A stretch of DNA of 64,000 nt from Neomicrococcus lactis (GCF_014200305.1 NZ_JACHBL010000001.1:1-64000), one strand, 5' to 3'; shown: positions 18,578 through 27,968, counted from the stretch's first letter. A program made the numbers and translations. The notes: a model not told the origin generated them from the letters alone.

Positions 18578-19721
18578 ATGAATCCGTCCCCCGAAAATAA
18601 ATGGGATCGCGAAGTCGATCTGCTGGTGCTTGGAACGGGAGCGGCCGGTCTGTCAGCAACTCTGACTGCTGCAGCACAAGGGGCGAAGGTGCTCACGCTG
18701 GAGAAGACCGAATACGTCGGCGGCACCACCGCCTACTCGGCTGGCACAGCCTGGGTTCCAAATAACCACTTCCAACGTGAAGATGGCATTCTCGATGATC
18801 ACGAGAAGGCTGTTCGCTACCTCGACGCCGTCGTCGGAGACAAAGTGCCTCGCGAAGGTTGGCTGGCCTACCTGGACGCCGCCTGAGGCCAACGGATCCG
18901 GCCTGAACATGGCGCTCGAAGTGGGCGCGAAGTTCAAGACGGACCTCGCCTCGCCAGCCGCGTGGTGCCCATTGTCGCTCATCAAGTACCCGAACGGCAC
19001 CGAGGGCGTCTTCCCGCACATCATGGACCGCGCCAAGCCGGGCAGCATCGGCGTGCTCGCGAACGGCAAGCGCTTCGTGAACGAGGCCAACGGCTACTAC
19101 GAATACGTGGACGCCATGATCAAGGCAACCCCAGAGGGGCAGCCGGTCAACTCGTGGCAGATCGCCGACTCCCGCTTTGTGCGCAAGTACCCGCTGGGCA
19201 TGGCCAAGCCATTGCCCGTGCCGCTCACGCCGTACTTGCTCAACGGCTACCTGCAAAAGGGCAACACCATCGAGGAACTTGCCGAGAAATGTGGGATTGA
19301 CCCGCCGGCGTTGGCCAAGACGGTCAAGGAGTTCAACGAGAACGCACGCCGTGGCGAAGACCCAGAGTTCGGCCTTGGCGAGACTCCGTTCAACCGTTAC
19401 GGTGGCGACCCGAAGAACACCCCGAATCCATCGCTTGGCACTTTGGAAAAGGGTCCGTTCTACGCGGTCAAGGTGCTTCCGGGCAGCTTCGGCACGTTTG
19501 CTGGCATCGACGTGGATGAGAAGTCCCGCGTGCGCACCGAGTCCGGCGACGTGATCCCTGGCTTGTACGCAGCCGGTAATGATCAGGCCAGAGTCATGGG
19601 TGGCTACTACCCAGCTGGTGGCATCAACCTGGGTCCTGGGTTGACCTTCGGCTATGTGGCAGCTCGCGACATTGCTGGCGTGACCACCTACGAGGATGAC
19701 AAGACCGAGGCTCCTGTCTAG
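18578..19721 (+). pseudogene. FAD-binding dehydrogenase (3-ketosteroid-dehydrogenase/fumarate-reductase-like), internally deleted
   Basis: The N-terminal part (ATG 18578, AAAGGAG upstream) has the FAD site VLGTGAAGLSATLTAAAQGAKVLTLEK and GGTTAYSAGTAWVP, and stops at 18884-18886 after about 102 residues. The C-terminal part resumes in another frame at PEANGSGLNMALEVGAKF and runs to 19721 with the flavin-binding end GLYAAGNDQARVMGGYYPAGGINLGPGLTFGYVAARD. Intact relatives are about 550-580 residues, so about 170 residues of the middle are missing, together with the frame. The two joined parts cannot make an active enzyme. The former substrate, a steroid-like or other enone, is a guess. Confidence 0.88.
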
Positions 19722-19738
19722 TAATTAGTTCTCTCCAC

Positions 19739-19814
19739 GCTCATCGTGACGTCTATTGGTACCACAGTTTGAGGCGACTTAAATGGTGCCTTTTGACGTC
19801 ACGATGAGCTTTTT
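19739..19814 (+). terminator. Long two-part hairpin after the FAD dehydrogenase remnant
   Basis: Outer arms GCTCATCGTGACGTC (19739-19753) and GACGTCACGATGAGC (19795-19809) are perfect. After a symmetrical 4/4 internal loop, GGTACCA (19758-19764) pairs with TGGTGCC (19784-19790) around a 19-nt loop. TTTTT follows the outer stem. It probably terminates the dehydrogenase transcript, but it is larger than the other terminators here. Confidence 0.7.
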
Positions 19815-19847
19815 GCATACCCAGATGAAAGCGACGGTAGGAACCGC

Positions 19848-20642
19848 ATGAATGAGCAGGTCGAACAGATGGGCACGCCTCCCACGGCGAGCACGCTTCC
19901 GGAGTTCGGCTTCTGGCCGGGTCGGCATCTGGAGCGCGTGTTTCTGATTACCGGTGCCAGTGGTGGATTGGGATCTGCAGCTGCTGAGCGCTTGAGCCGT
20001 GAAGGCGCCATCATCGTGGGTGCCGACGTTCTGGCGGCGGAGCTTCCTCCGGAAGCGGAGGGGATGTTCCGCGTTCTCGACGTGACCTCTCCAGAGCAGT
20101 GGAAGAAGCTCGTTGACGAGACCCTGCAGAAGTACGGGCGCATTGATGGAGCCTTGTTCTGCCACGGCGTGCAAGGGCCGGAGTTCCCGGTGGAAGACGT
20201 CCCGTTGGATGGCTGGCAGCGGACGCTCGATATCAACCTGACCGGTTGCTTCAAAGGTCTGCAGGCTGTGGTTCCGGCGATGAAGTCTGCGCGCTATGGA
20301 CGCATTGCCATGCTGTCTTCGATCGCCGGCCGCGAAGGTAACGAGAACATGACCGCCTATTCGGTGGCGAAGGCCGGGCTCATCACGCTGGGCAAGTCCG
20401 TGGCGAAAGAGACCGCGAAGTACGGCATCACCATCAACTCCATTGCGCCGTCCATGTTCCAAACGCCGCTCTTGAAGGACCTGAGCCCCGAACGCAACGC
20501 GGCGTTGCTGTCCCGTGTGCCCATGGGCCGCATTGGTTATCCAGCGGAGTTTGCCGCACTCGCGTCCTGGCTGCTCTCCGTTGAAGCCAGCTACATGACG
20601 GGCCAGACGCTGGACCTCAGTGGTGGCCGCAGCGTCTCATAG
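19848..20642 (+). CDS. SDR-family NAD(P)-dependent oxidoreductase
   Basis: A classical short-chain dehydrogenase/reductase of 264 residues. The cofactor motif is ITGASGGLGSAAAERL (about 29-44), with a NAG-like position at FCHGVQG. The catalytic Ser-Tyr-Lys lie in MLSSIAGREGNENMTAYSVAKAG, and the end is YMTGQTLDLSGG. The first 25 residues are an extra leader. It follows the broken FAD dehydrogenase and may have acted in the same catabolic pathway. The substrate is unknown. Confidence 0.9.
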   Translation: MNEQVEQMGTPPTASTLPEFGFWPGRHLERVFLITGASGGLGSAAAERLSREGAIIVGADVLAAELPPEAEGMFRVLDVTSPEQWKKLVDETLQKYGRIDGALFCHGVQGPEFPVEDVPLDGWQRTLDINLTGCFKGLQAVVPAMKSARYGRIAMLSSIAGREGNENMTAYSVAKAGLITLGKSVAKETAKYGITINSIAPSMFQTPLLKDLSPERNAALLSRVPMGRIGYPAEFAALASWLLSVEASYMTGQTLDLSGGRSVS

Positions 20643-20660
20643 GCCTACACGCAGAAGAAC

Positions 20661-20686
20661 GGCGCTCGCAGTTGATAGCGAGCGCC
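20661..20686. terminator. Hairpin between the SDR and menA
   Basis: Perfect 9-bp arms GGCGCTCGC (20661-20669) and GCGAGCGCC (20678-20686) in the convergent gap. There is no T-run on either side, so it may stop transcription only weakly. Confidence 0.55.
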
Positions 20687-20690
20687 GCTC

Positions 20691-20744
20691 GAACAGCGAC
20701 TGAGGAACGAACAGCGACTGAGGAACGAACAGCGGCTTAGGAAA
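20691..20744. repeat. 18-bp tandem repeat, three units
   Basis: GAACAGCGACTGAGGAAC occurs twice exactly (20691-20708 and 20709-20726), with a third diverged unit (20727-20744) that contains the menA stop codon. Because the unit is 18 bp, gain or loss keeps frame. The two exact copies lie just outside the gene. Confidence 0.75.
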
Positions 20745-21630
20745 GCACAGCTCCCACGGCGAACAAGGCCGCGAACACCAAGCCGATGATTCCAGTGGTC
20801 TTCAACACTGGAATGAGCGTCCGGCGGTCAAGGCTAGGGGAGAGGACTGCCTTCGACGGCTTGAAACACAAGAGTGCAGCAAGCGCAGTGAGGGAGAGCC
20901 ACGGGTGGCTTCCTACCAAGACCACGGGCAAGAGCACGGCCACAAAAAGCATTCCCACGAAGGCCCGGCGGGCATTGGTCTCACCGAGTCGCACAGCAAG
21001 GGTCATCTTGCCGACTTCGCGGTCCGTCGGGATGTCGCGGATGTTGTTGGCCATGAGCACCGACGTTGAGATCAAGCCGATGCTACAAGCGCCCACCCAC
21101 GCGGGAGCCGAAAGCTGGTAGACCTGTGAGAACGTGGTTCCCAGAGTTGCAACCAGGCCAAAGAAGATGAACACCATGACGTCGCCGAGGCCCATGTAGC
21201 CATAAGGCTTCTTTCCACCCGTGTAGCCCCACGCGGCAAGAATGCACACGATGCCCACGAGGATCGCCCACCACAATCCGGAGATTGCCACGAGAGCCAG
21301 ACCAGCAATTGCTGCGACTCCAAAGCTCAAGAACGCCGCGCGCTTCACCGCTCCAGGAGTTGCGACGCCAGAAGCGGTCAGTCGCAAGGGGCCAACGCGT
21401 ACGTCGTCGGTTCCGCGGATGCCGTCCGAGTAATCGTTCGCGTAGTTCACGCCCACTTGAAGCGCCAAGGACACGATCGCGGCGAGCAGCGCGCGTCCCC
21501 AAAACACCGTCGGAGTGCCGGAAGCGGCAGAGATTTCATAGGCAGCGGCGGTGCCGATCACTACAGGTGCGACGGCAAGGGGCAGAGTGCGCAGTCGCGC
21601 GCCTTCAACCCACTGGGCAAAGCTGGCCAA
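20737..21630 (-). CDS. menA: 1,4-dihydroxy-2-naphthoate polyprenyltransferase
   Basis: Attaches the polyprenyl tail to 1,4-dihydroxy-2-naphthoate in the membrane, giving demethylmenaquinone. About 297 residues and eight to nine helices of the UbiA fold. The first Asp-rich motif is VNYANDYSDGIRGTDD (about 76-91), and the second is NNIRDIPTDREVGKMTLAVRLG. TTG 21630 is preferred over GTG 21660 because GGAGGA lies 4 nt before it, giving MASFAQWVEGARLRTLPLA. menE and menB lie upstream on the same strand, but an 80-bp gap separates them. Confidence 0.95.
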   Translation of the reverse strand: MASFAQWVEGARLRTLPLAVAPVVIGTAAAYEISAASGTPTVFWGRALLAAIVSLALQVGVNYANDYSDGIRGTDDVRVGPLRLTASGVATPGAVKRAAFLSFGVAAIAGLALVAISGLWWAILVGIVCILAAWGYTGGKKPYGYMGLGDVMVFIFFGLVATLGTTFSQVYQLSAPAWVGACSIGLISTSVLMANNIRDIPTDREVGKMTLAVRLGETNARRAFVGMLFVAVLLPVVLVGSHPWLSLTALAALLCFKPSKAVLSPSLDRRTLIPVLKTTGIIGLVFAALFAVGAVLS

Positions 21631-21703
21631 GAATCCTCCACGTGAACAAAGTAGAACCACAAAATTTCAACACTCAATTATCTAGGATGTGCTGAAAAAG
21701 TCT

Positions 21704-22819
21704 TCATCGAGGGTGCTGGCGCAGCTCCTCGGCAATGCGAAGTCGGTCCGGCTTCCCGTTTCCCAGCAGCGGCAACTCGGCTGGATGCCACACAAATTTC
21801 GGCACGCTCGTGGCACCCAACTCGGTGCGAATTGCGGAAGTGAGTGCATCGTCGTCGTAATCCCCGGTGACGGCGAGCCCCACGGCCTCGCCCCATTCCG
21901 GGTGCGAAACCCCAATAACGAGCGCGGATGCCACGCCCGGCTGAGCCTCCACGAAGCGCTGAATGTGCGCGGCGTAAAGCTTGATGCCTGCGGAATTGAT
22001 GACGTCATCCACGCGGCCGCTCACGCTAACCACGCCGTCGGTGAAGGCGCCGAGGTCGTCGGTGAGGTACCGGCGTTCAGAGTCGAGCTCGCGGAAATGT
22101 TCGGCGGTGCGCGCGGGATCGCCGAGATATTCGGTGGCGAGCGTGGGGCCGCCGAGCCACAGCCGGCCGCCCTCTTCGCGCACGCTCACTCCCGGCAGCG
22201 GCACGCCGTTGTAGACGCAGCCGCCGCAGGTTTCCGCGGATCCGTAGGTGAGGAAGATGTTCAGGTTTTCGCGCGCCCCGGCCTCGAGGACCCACTTGGG
22301 CGTGCGGCCGCCGCCGATCAAGAGCGCGTCGAAGCGCTTCAGATGAGCGAGCGTTTCCGCGGACGGATCCGTCAGGAGGCGCTGCAACATGGTGGGTACC
22401 AGCGACGTGATGCGCCGCCGATCCGTCATGAGCGCGGCTGCCTCGTTGAACGCGTCGGCGCTAAAGTGCGCACCGGGCTCCGTTGCGACAGGCTCCGTGC
22501 CCGCGAACAGCGAACGCGTGAGCACCGTCAGCCCGGCTACGTAATTGAGCGGCAAGGCGAGCAGCCATTGCCCTTCGAATCCCAAAAATTCCGCGGTGAT
22601 CTGGGCATTCGCTGCGATCGCGTCCACGGATAGAGCGGTGCGCTTCGGCGTTCCAGTGGAACCGGAAGTTCGTACGACGGCGCCAGTCCCGTCAGGCGCG
22701 TCGCCCGCGAACGTGAGCTGGTTGCCTTCCAGAATTTCGACGGCGGGGCCCTCTTCTGCGAGCGCGAGTGAGAGCGCGCGCAGGGGTGCGTCGAGGAATT
22801 CCGGGTTGACGTGTGGCAT
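21704..22819 (-). CDS. menE: o-Succinylbenzoate-CoA ligase
   Basis: Activates o-succinylbenzoate with ATP and CoA for MenB. An ANL-superfamily protein shortened to 371 residues, as is normal for actinobacterial MenE. The A3 P-loop is VVRTSGSTGTPKRTAL (about 50-65), then ALPLNYVAGLTVLTRSL, the adenine motif FLTYGSAETCGG, and YLTDDLGAFTDGVVSVSGRVDDVINSAG. It lies 17 bp after menB on the same strand, so the two are an operon. Confidence 0.93.
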   Translation of the reverse strand: MPHVNPEFLDAPLRALSLALAEEGPAVEILEGNQLTFAGDAPDGTGAVVRTSGSTGTPKRTALSVDAIAANAQITAEFLGFEGQWLLALPLNYVAGLTVLTRSLFAGTEPVATEPGAHFSADAFNEAAALMTDRRRITSLVPTMLQRLLTDPSAETLAHLKRFDALLIGGGRTPKWVLEAGARENLNIFLTYGSAETCGGCVYNGVPLPGVSVREEGGRLWLGGPTLATEYLGDPARTAEHFRELDSERRYLTDDLGAFTDGVVSVSGRVDDVINSAGIKLYAAHIQRFVEAQPGVASALVIGVSHPEWGEAVGLAVTGDYDDDALTSAIRTELGATSVPKFVWHPAELPLLGNGKPDRLRIAEELRQHPR

Positions 22820-22836
22820 ATCGAATCCGCGGGGGA

Positions 22837-23805
22837 TTAGAAGTAGTAAGGGTAGTCAGACCAGTTGGGATCGCGCTTCTGCAAGAACGCGTCGCGGCCT
22901 TCCACGGCTTCGTCCGTCATGTACGCCAAGCGGGTAGCTTCGCCGGCGAAGACCTGCTGTCCGGCGATGCCGTCATCGGCGAGGTTGAAGGCGAACTTGA
23001 GCATGCGGATGGCCTGAGGGGACTGGCGCGCGATGTCTGCGGCGTATTCAAGGGCCACTTCTTCGAGGCGCTCGTGGTGAACGGCTTCGTTGACGGCGCC
23101 CATCTTCACCATGTCTTCGGCGGAGTATTCGCGAGCGAGGAAGAAGATTTCGCGAGCGTTCTTCTGGCCGATTTGGCGGGCCAACAAAGCGGAACCGTAG
23201 CCGGCATCAAAGGAACCCACGGTGGCGTCCGTCTGCTTGAACTTGCCGTGTTCCTTGCTTGCGATGGTCAGGTCAGAGACCACGTGCAGCGAGTGCCCTC
23301 CACCGGCGGCCCAGCCGTTGACCACGGCGATGACGACCTTCGGCATGGTGCGCATGAGGCGCTGAACTTCAAGGATGTGGAGACGACCGGCGCGGGCAGG
23401 ATCGATCGAATCCGCGGTCTCACCCTCGGCGTAGCGGTATCCGTCGCGGCCACGAATGCGCTGATCTCCGCCGGAGCAGAACGAGTGTCCGCCGTCCTTC
23501 GGGGAGGGGCCGTTGCCGGTGAGCAGCACGGTGGCGACGTCCGAGCTCATGCGAGCGTGATCCATCGCGCGGTAGAGCTCATCCACGGTGCCCGGGCGGA
23601 ACGCGTTGCGCACCTCGGGGCGATTGAACGCGATGCGAACCGTCGGCAGATCGCGGATGATCTTGCCGTTTTCGTCCCGTTCCACCTGGCGGTGGTAGGT
23701 CATGTCCTCAAAATCGAAACCCTCCACCACGCGCCAGCGGGTGGGGTCGAAGATGTCGGAGACTTTTTCGGGCAGAGATTCGGCAGATACGGCGTTGTCA
23801 GTCAC
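22837..23805 (-). CDS. menB: 1,4-dihydroxy-2-naphthoyl-CoA synthase
   Basis: A crotonase-fold enzyme that cyclises o-succinylbenzoyl-CoA. The 322-residue product has the usual MenB signatures: FNRPEVRNAFRPGTVDEL, the oxyanion region FCSGGDQRIRGRDGYRY, AVVNGWAAGGGHSLHVVSDLTIAS, and TVGSFDAGYGSALLARQIGQKNAREI. The C-terminus is WSDYPYYF. It is the first gene of a menB-menE pair. Confidence 0.96.
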   Translation of the reverse strand: MTDNAVSAESLPEKVSDIFDPTRWRVVEGFDFEDMTYHRQVERDENGKIIRDLPTVRIAFNRPEVRNAFRPGTVDELYRAMDHARMSSDVATVLLTGNGPSPKDGGHSFCSGGDQRIRGRDGYRYAEGETADSIDPARAGRLHILEVQRLMRTMPKVVIAVVNGWAAGGGHSLHVVSDLTIASKEHGKFKQTDATVGSFDAGYGSALLARQIGQKNAREIFFLAREYSAEDMVKMGAVNEAVHHERLEEVALEYAADIARQSPQAIRMLKFAFNLADDGIAGQQVFAGEATRLAYMTDEAVEGRDAFLQKRDPNWSDYPYYF

Positions 23806-23860
23806 CTCTCGAGTCTATCGAGGCAACGAAGTTCACGCCTAAAAGGTGGTCGCCGCAGCG

Positions 23861-24289
23861 TTACACGCAGAACTCGTTGCCTTCGGGGTCGGCCATGGTC
23901 CACCACGTGTGCGGCCCTTGCTTGCCTTTCCAGAGCAGTCGTGCGCCGCGCTCTTCGAGTCGCTTGCGAACAGCGGTGAGGTCCTCGTTGGGATCAAGGC
24001 GCAGATCCAAGTGGATGCGGTCTTTCAGGATCTTCACGTTCTCGGTGAGCTGGAAAAGGATGCGTACGCCCGGGGCACCTGCTGGCGGGTTGATGGCGGC
24101 TCCGTCTTTCCAGGCAAGGACGCCGTTGACCAGAACGGTATCCTCCTCCGTGGCCTGACCTTCGGCGATCATCTTCTGGATAAACTCCGGGTTGGACGGC
24201 TCTACTTCCCAGCCCAAGGTCTCAGCCCACCAGGCGGCGAGCTCGTGCGGGTTGAAGGCATCAAAAGTGACTTGAATTCCGGCAATCAT
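23861..24289 (-). CDS. VOC-family (glyoxalase/bleomycin-resistance fold) protein
   Basis: 142 residues from ATG 24289 (MIAGIQVTFDAFNPHELAAWW). Paired beta-alpha-beta-beta-beta motifs are visible (RIHLDLRLDPNEDLTAVRKRLEERGARLLWKGK and TWWTMADPEGNEFCV), typical of the VOC superfamily. It overlaps the upstream thioesterase gene by 4 bp (ATGA), so the two are translated together. The substrate is unknown; members bind metals and small molecules or act as isomerases. Confidence 0.85.
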   Translation of the reverse strand: MIAGIQVTFDAFNPHELAAWWAETLGWEVEPSNPEFIQKMIAEGQATEEDTVLVNGVLAWKDGAAINPPAGAPGVRILFQLTENVKILKDRIHLDLRLDPNEDLTAVRKRLEERGARLLWKGKQGPHTWWTMADPEGNEFCV

Positions 24290-24807
24290 GAGGACGTGGC
24301 TCCGTTCGAGGTCAGTGCATAGAGGGATGACGTGCAGGTGGTGAGCAGGTCGCCTTTCGCGGAAAACACTTCCGCTTGAGTGACGGCGACCTTGCGGCCG
24401 GCTCGGATCACTGTACCCACGATTTTCAGAGGGCTCGTTGCTGGCGTGATGGCTTTCAAAAACCGGACCTGCAGGTCCAAAGACGTCCAGGCGGCGCCGG
24501 CAGGAGAAACAGAGTCCACGGCCATGCCGCACGCGTTGTCGCACAGCGTCGAAACGAAGCCGCCGTGTCCGGTCCCGATCTTGTTGAAATGGTCCGCGCG
24601 CAGGTCAACAGCCAGTTCCACGCGGCCAGCCTCGGCATGAACCAGACGGACCCCAATCAAATCGTTGAAGGGCGATTGCGGGATTTCTCCTGAAATCACG
24701 TGCTGCAAATACGTGAGACCGTCCATGGTCACTCGAGTAGCCTTGAGAGCAACAGAAGCCGCGTTCAAATCCGTTTCATGTACGTCAGTTTGCGAGTTTT
24801 CATGCAC
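24286..24807 (-). CDS. Hotdog-fold PaaI-type thioesterase, candidate DHNA-CoA hydrolase
   Basis: A hotdog thioesterase of up to 173 residues. The active-site region is HFNKIGTGHGGFVSTLCDNACGMAVDS, with a catalytic Asp on the central helix. The menaquinone pathway needs a hydrolase (MenI) after MenB, and this gene sits two genes from menB, so MenI is a reasonable guess; phenylacetate or general acyl-CoA hydrolysis remains possible. GTG 24807 overlaps the divergent phosphatase start, so the true start may be ATG 24726 (MDGLTYLQHV). Confidence 0.72.
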   Translation of the reverse strand: MHENSQTDVHETDLNAASVALKATRVTMDGLTYLQHVISGEIPQSPFNDLIGVRLVHAEAGRVELAVDLRADHFNKIGTGHGGFVSTLCDNACGMAVDSVSPAGAAWTSLDLQVRFLKAITPATSPLKIVGTVIRAGRKVAVTQAEVFSAKGDLLTTCTSSLYALTSNGATSS

Positions 24808-25575
24808 ACCGCCGATCTTACGTCCCAGCCCCTACCCGCCGCGCGCCCGCGCTGGGATGGCGCCGTCAACGCGCGACACATTGTGGGCCAGATCTACGGG
24901 ATGGGCCGCCGCGAATGGCTCACGCAGCGCGGTTGGCAGGATTTGGAGGACGACGCCGTAGCTACAGTCATCGATCTTCGGAATTTTTCAGAGTCGGGCA
25001 AGCGGGCAACGGACCCTGTGGGTGAAGCGCCGGCTGGCATCACGGTGGTGCACGTGCCACTCGAGGATCCTTCGCACCCTGACTTTGAGCGAGTAACTGT
25101 TTACGGATCGCTCGGCGTTCGTGCGGACGGAGCTCCCGAGCCCTCCATCCCGTATCTCCATCATCCGGCAGGCTACCCGGCGTATGTGGAGCTGTTTGCC
25201 GCCAACATCACCACCGCACTTCGAATGATCGCAGTGTCCCCGAGCGGCGGCGTCGTACTTCATTGCTCTGCGGGACGGGACCGCACCTCGCTGCTGGCCA
25301 CATTCTTGCTGGACCTCGCGGGGAAGCGGGAGGAGATCCCAGCCGCGTACGCCGCGGGGGCTCACGGCATCAACGAGTATCACCGGGTTAGCACGGTGCC
25401 GCACCCCTATGAGAGGTATGCGGAACCGGAGCGGTTCGAGATGGAACTAGCGGACCGGCTAGAGGCGCTCGCAGAGTTTGTCGCGACTCTGGATGCGCAA
25501 AAGTTTTTGCAGGAAAACGGGTTCAAGGAATCTGAAATTGAGAGGCTCTTTCGGAAAGTCCGCGTGGAAGAATAG
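24802..25575 (+). CDS. Tyrosine/serine protein phosphatase (Y_phosphatase3 family)
   Basis: About 257 residues. The PTP signature loop VVLHCSAGRDRTSLLATFLLDLAG (CxxGxxRT) is near residue 150. The N-terminus has the family region RWDGAVNARHIVGQIYG and VATVIDLRNFSE, and the C-terminal half is helical. Such proteins dephosphorylate phosphotyrosine or phosphoinositides. ATG 24802 is chosen because upstream in-frame starts would run into the divergent thioesterase. No kinase is nearby. Confidence 0.88.
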   Translation: MHTADLTSQPLPAARPRWDGAVNARHIVGQIYGMGRREWLTQRGWQDLEDDAVATVIDLRNFSESGKRATDPVGEAPAGITVVHVPLEDPSHPDFERVTVYGSLGVRADGAPEPSIPYLHHPAGYPAYVELFAANITTALRMIAVSPSGGVVLHCSAGRDRTSLLATFLLDLAGKREEIPAAYAAGAHGINEYHRVSTVPHPYERYAEPERFEMELADRLEALAEFVATLDAQKFLQENGFKESEIERLFRKVRVEE

Positions 25576-25645
25576 TGCCAAGCTATGCCCTAGATCACTT
25601 ATCCGACTATTGTTTCTAGAACATCATTCAAGAAATCAGGGAAAA

Positions 25646-27169
25646 ATGACTGCACTTCTTCGAGGGGCACGCATCGTGAATCCGCGACAGCAATTGGCCG
25701 CGTTCTTCGCCGCCTTCATTGCTTTATTCGCGGTACTGCTTGGCAGTACAAGCGCTGCAGCCGCACCACTTGCACACAACAACAACAATGCACCAGGCTC
25801 CGTGGCAGTGGTTACCTCCACGGCTAACGGCAAGACCTACGTGATCGGCACGGACACCACGTTCGCACCGTTCGAATTCCGTGACACCTCCGGTGAAATG
25901 ACCGGTATCGACATGGATCTGATTCGCGCCATTGGCAAGGATCAGGGTTTCAACGTGGAGATTCGCTCGCTAGGCTTTAACGCTGCTCTTCAGGCGCTGA
26001 GCTCCAACCAGGTGGACGGCGTGATCGCCGGTATGTCCATCACCGATGAACGCAAGAAGATCTACGACTTCTCTGAGCCGTACTTCGAATCCGGCGTTCA
26101 GATGGCTGTCGCGGCCAACGATGACACCGTCAAGTCCTACGAGGATTTGAAGGGCAAGACCGTTGTTGCCAAGACGGGCGCCGAGGGCGAAACCTTCGCG
26201 AAGTCCATTGCTGATAAGTACGGCTTCACGGTTCAGTCCTTGGACCAGTCGGCCACCATGTACGAATCCGTGAAGTCCGGCAACGCTGTAGCCGTGTTCG
26301 ACGACTACCCAGTTCTCGCATACGGCATTGCTCAGGGCAACGGCCTCAAGACGGTGACGGACAAGGAAGCTGGCGGCTCCTACGGTTTCGCAGTCAACAA
26401 GGGCAAGAACCCTGAATTGTTGGCAGCGTTCAACGACGGCCTTGCAAAGCTAAAGGCCAACGGCGAGTACCAGAAGATCTTGGACAAGTACCTCGCCGCG
26501 CCGAAGAACACCTCAAGCGGCAGCTTTTTCGATCTCTTGGGAACCGCTCTTCCGGCCCTCATGAAGGGCCTCGGGAACACCCTCTTGGTCACCGCGATCT
26601 CCTTCGTCTTCGCCATGATTTTGGGTCTGATCTTCGGCTTCATGAAGGTCTCCAACAACATCGTGTTGCGCGGTATCGCCACCACGTTCGTCAACATCTT
26701 CCGCGGCACTCCGCTGTTGGTGTGGGCGTTCTTCTTCTACTTCGGTATCCCGCAGATCACCGGTCAGCCCATCAACATCTGGGTTGCTGGCGTCCTGACC
26801 TTGGCACTGAACTCCGGTGCTTATGTCGCAGAAATTGTGCGTGGCGGTATTCAGTCCGTGGATCCGGGACAGCTTGAAGCTGCTCGCTCCTTGGGCCTTG
26901 GCTACGGCAAGTCCATGCAGCGCGTGGTGGTTCCGCAAGCATTCAAGATCATGACTCCGAGCTTGATCAACCAGCTCATCATCATGTTGAAGGACTCCTC
27001 GCTGCTCTTGGCTATCGGCTTCACCGAGTTGCTCTACCAGGCACAACAGATCTACGCAGCAAACTTCCGCGTGACTGAGGTCCTGATCATCGTGGCAGTG
27101 ATTTACTTCATTGCGATCTTCTTGCTGACCAAGCTGGCGAACTACGCAGATAGGAAGTTCAACCGATGA
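25646..27169 (+). CDS. ABC amino-acid importer, substrate-binding domain fused to permease
   Basis: A 507-residue fusion. A hydrophobic signal ([23 protein letters not shown]) leads to an SBP_bac_3 domain (about 50-275) with [28 protein letters not shown] and [23 protein letters not shown] HisM/GlnP-type permease follows (about 290-505) with the EAA motif [24 protein letters not shown]. One binding domain plus permease in one chain matches GlnP-type systems. It overlaps the ATPase gene by 4 bp (ATGA). The substrate is probably glutamine or another polar amino acid, judged only by family. Confidence 0.93.
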   Translation: MTALLRGARIVNPRQQLAAFFAAFIALFAVLLGSTSAAAAPLAHNNNNAPGSVAVVTSTANGKTYVIGTDTTFAPFEFRDTSGEMTGIDMDLIRAIGKDQGFNVEIRSLGFNAALQALSSNQVDGVIAGMSITDERKKIYDFSEPYFESGVQMAVAANDDTVKSYEDLKGKTVVAKTGAEGETFAKSIADKYGFTVQSLDQSATMYESVKSGNAVAVFDDYPVLAYGIAQGNGLKTVTDKEAGGSYGFAVNKGKNPELLAAFNDGLAKLKANGEYQKILDKYLAAPKNTSSGSFFDLLGTALPALMKGLGNTLLVTAISFVFAMILGLIFGFMKVSNNIVLRGIATTFVNIFRGTPLLVWAFFFYFGIPQITGQPINIWVAGVLTLALNSGAYVAEIVRGGIQSVDPGQLEAARSLGLGYGKSMQRVVVPQAFKIMTPSLINQLIIMLKDSSLLLAIGFTELLYQAQQIYAANFRVTEVLIIVAVIYFIAIFLLTKLANYADRKFNR

Positions 27170-27930
27170 GCACTCCAACGGTGGCCTCCACGGAGGCAAA
27201 AAAAGACAAGATTGTGGTGAAGGACCTTCGCAAGGCTTTCGGCACCAACGAAGTCCTCAAGGGCATCAACCTGACTGTCGCTGACGGTGAAGTGGTCTCG
27301 ATCATCGGTCCTTCCGGTTCCGGAAAGTCCACGGTGCTGCGCTGCTTGAACAAGCTCGAGGAAATCACCTCGGGTCACGTGATTGTGGACGGCCGCGACC
27401 TCACCGATCCCAAGGTGGACATCAACGAAGTTCGCCGCTCCATTGGCATGGTGTTCCAGCACTTCAACTTGTTCCCGCACATGACTGTTGCGGAGAACAT
27501 CATGTTGGCGCCGATGGAAGTCAAAGGCACTAACAAGAGTGAGGCTCGTGCGCAGGCCCTCGCGTTGCTTGACCGCGTTGGTTTGAAGGAGAAGGCGGAC
27601 GCTCGTCCGGCCTCTCTTTCCGGCGGTCAGAAGCAGCGTGTGGCCATTGCCCGCGCTTTGGCGATGAACCCTGGCATCATGCTCTTCGATGAGGCCACGT
27701 CCGCACTTGACCCTGAAATGGTGGGCGAAGTGCTTCAGGTCATCCGCGACCTCGCCAAGGAAGGGATGACGATGGTCCTCGTGACCCACGAGATGGGCTT
27801 CGCTCGCGAAGTTTCTGACCGTGTCATCTTCATGTCAGATGGCGTGGTGACGGAGCAGGGCAAGCCAGCCGATCTCTTCGGCAACCCGCAGGCCCCGCGC
27901 TTGCAGGACTTCTTGTCTAAGGTTCTGTAA
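27166..27930 (+). CDS. ABC transporter ATPase, polar amino-acid (GlnQ/HisP) type
   Basis: The 254-residue cytosolic motor of the fused importer encoded just upstream. Walker A is GPSGSGKST (48-56), the Q-loop [14 protein letters not shown], the signature [17 protein letters not shown] and Walker [13 protein letters not shown], with the H-loop in [10 protein letters not shown]. All catalytic residues are present. Confidence 0.95.
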   Translation: MSTPTVASTEAKKDKIVVKDLRKAFGTNEVLKGINLTVADGEVVSIIGPSGSGKSTVLRCLNKLEEITSGHVIVDGRDLTDPKVDINEVRRSIGMVFQHFNLFPHMTVAENIMLAPMEVKGTNKSEARAQALALLDRVGLKEKADARPASLSGGQKQRVAIARALAMNPGIMLFDEATSALDPEMVGEVLQVIRDLAKEGMTMVLVTHEMGFAREVSDRVIFMSDGVVTEQGKPADLFGNPQAPRLQDFLSKVL

Positions 27931-27968
27931 TTCTCTAACCCCTCAGTGGCGCTATCCGTCGCGTTCAC

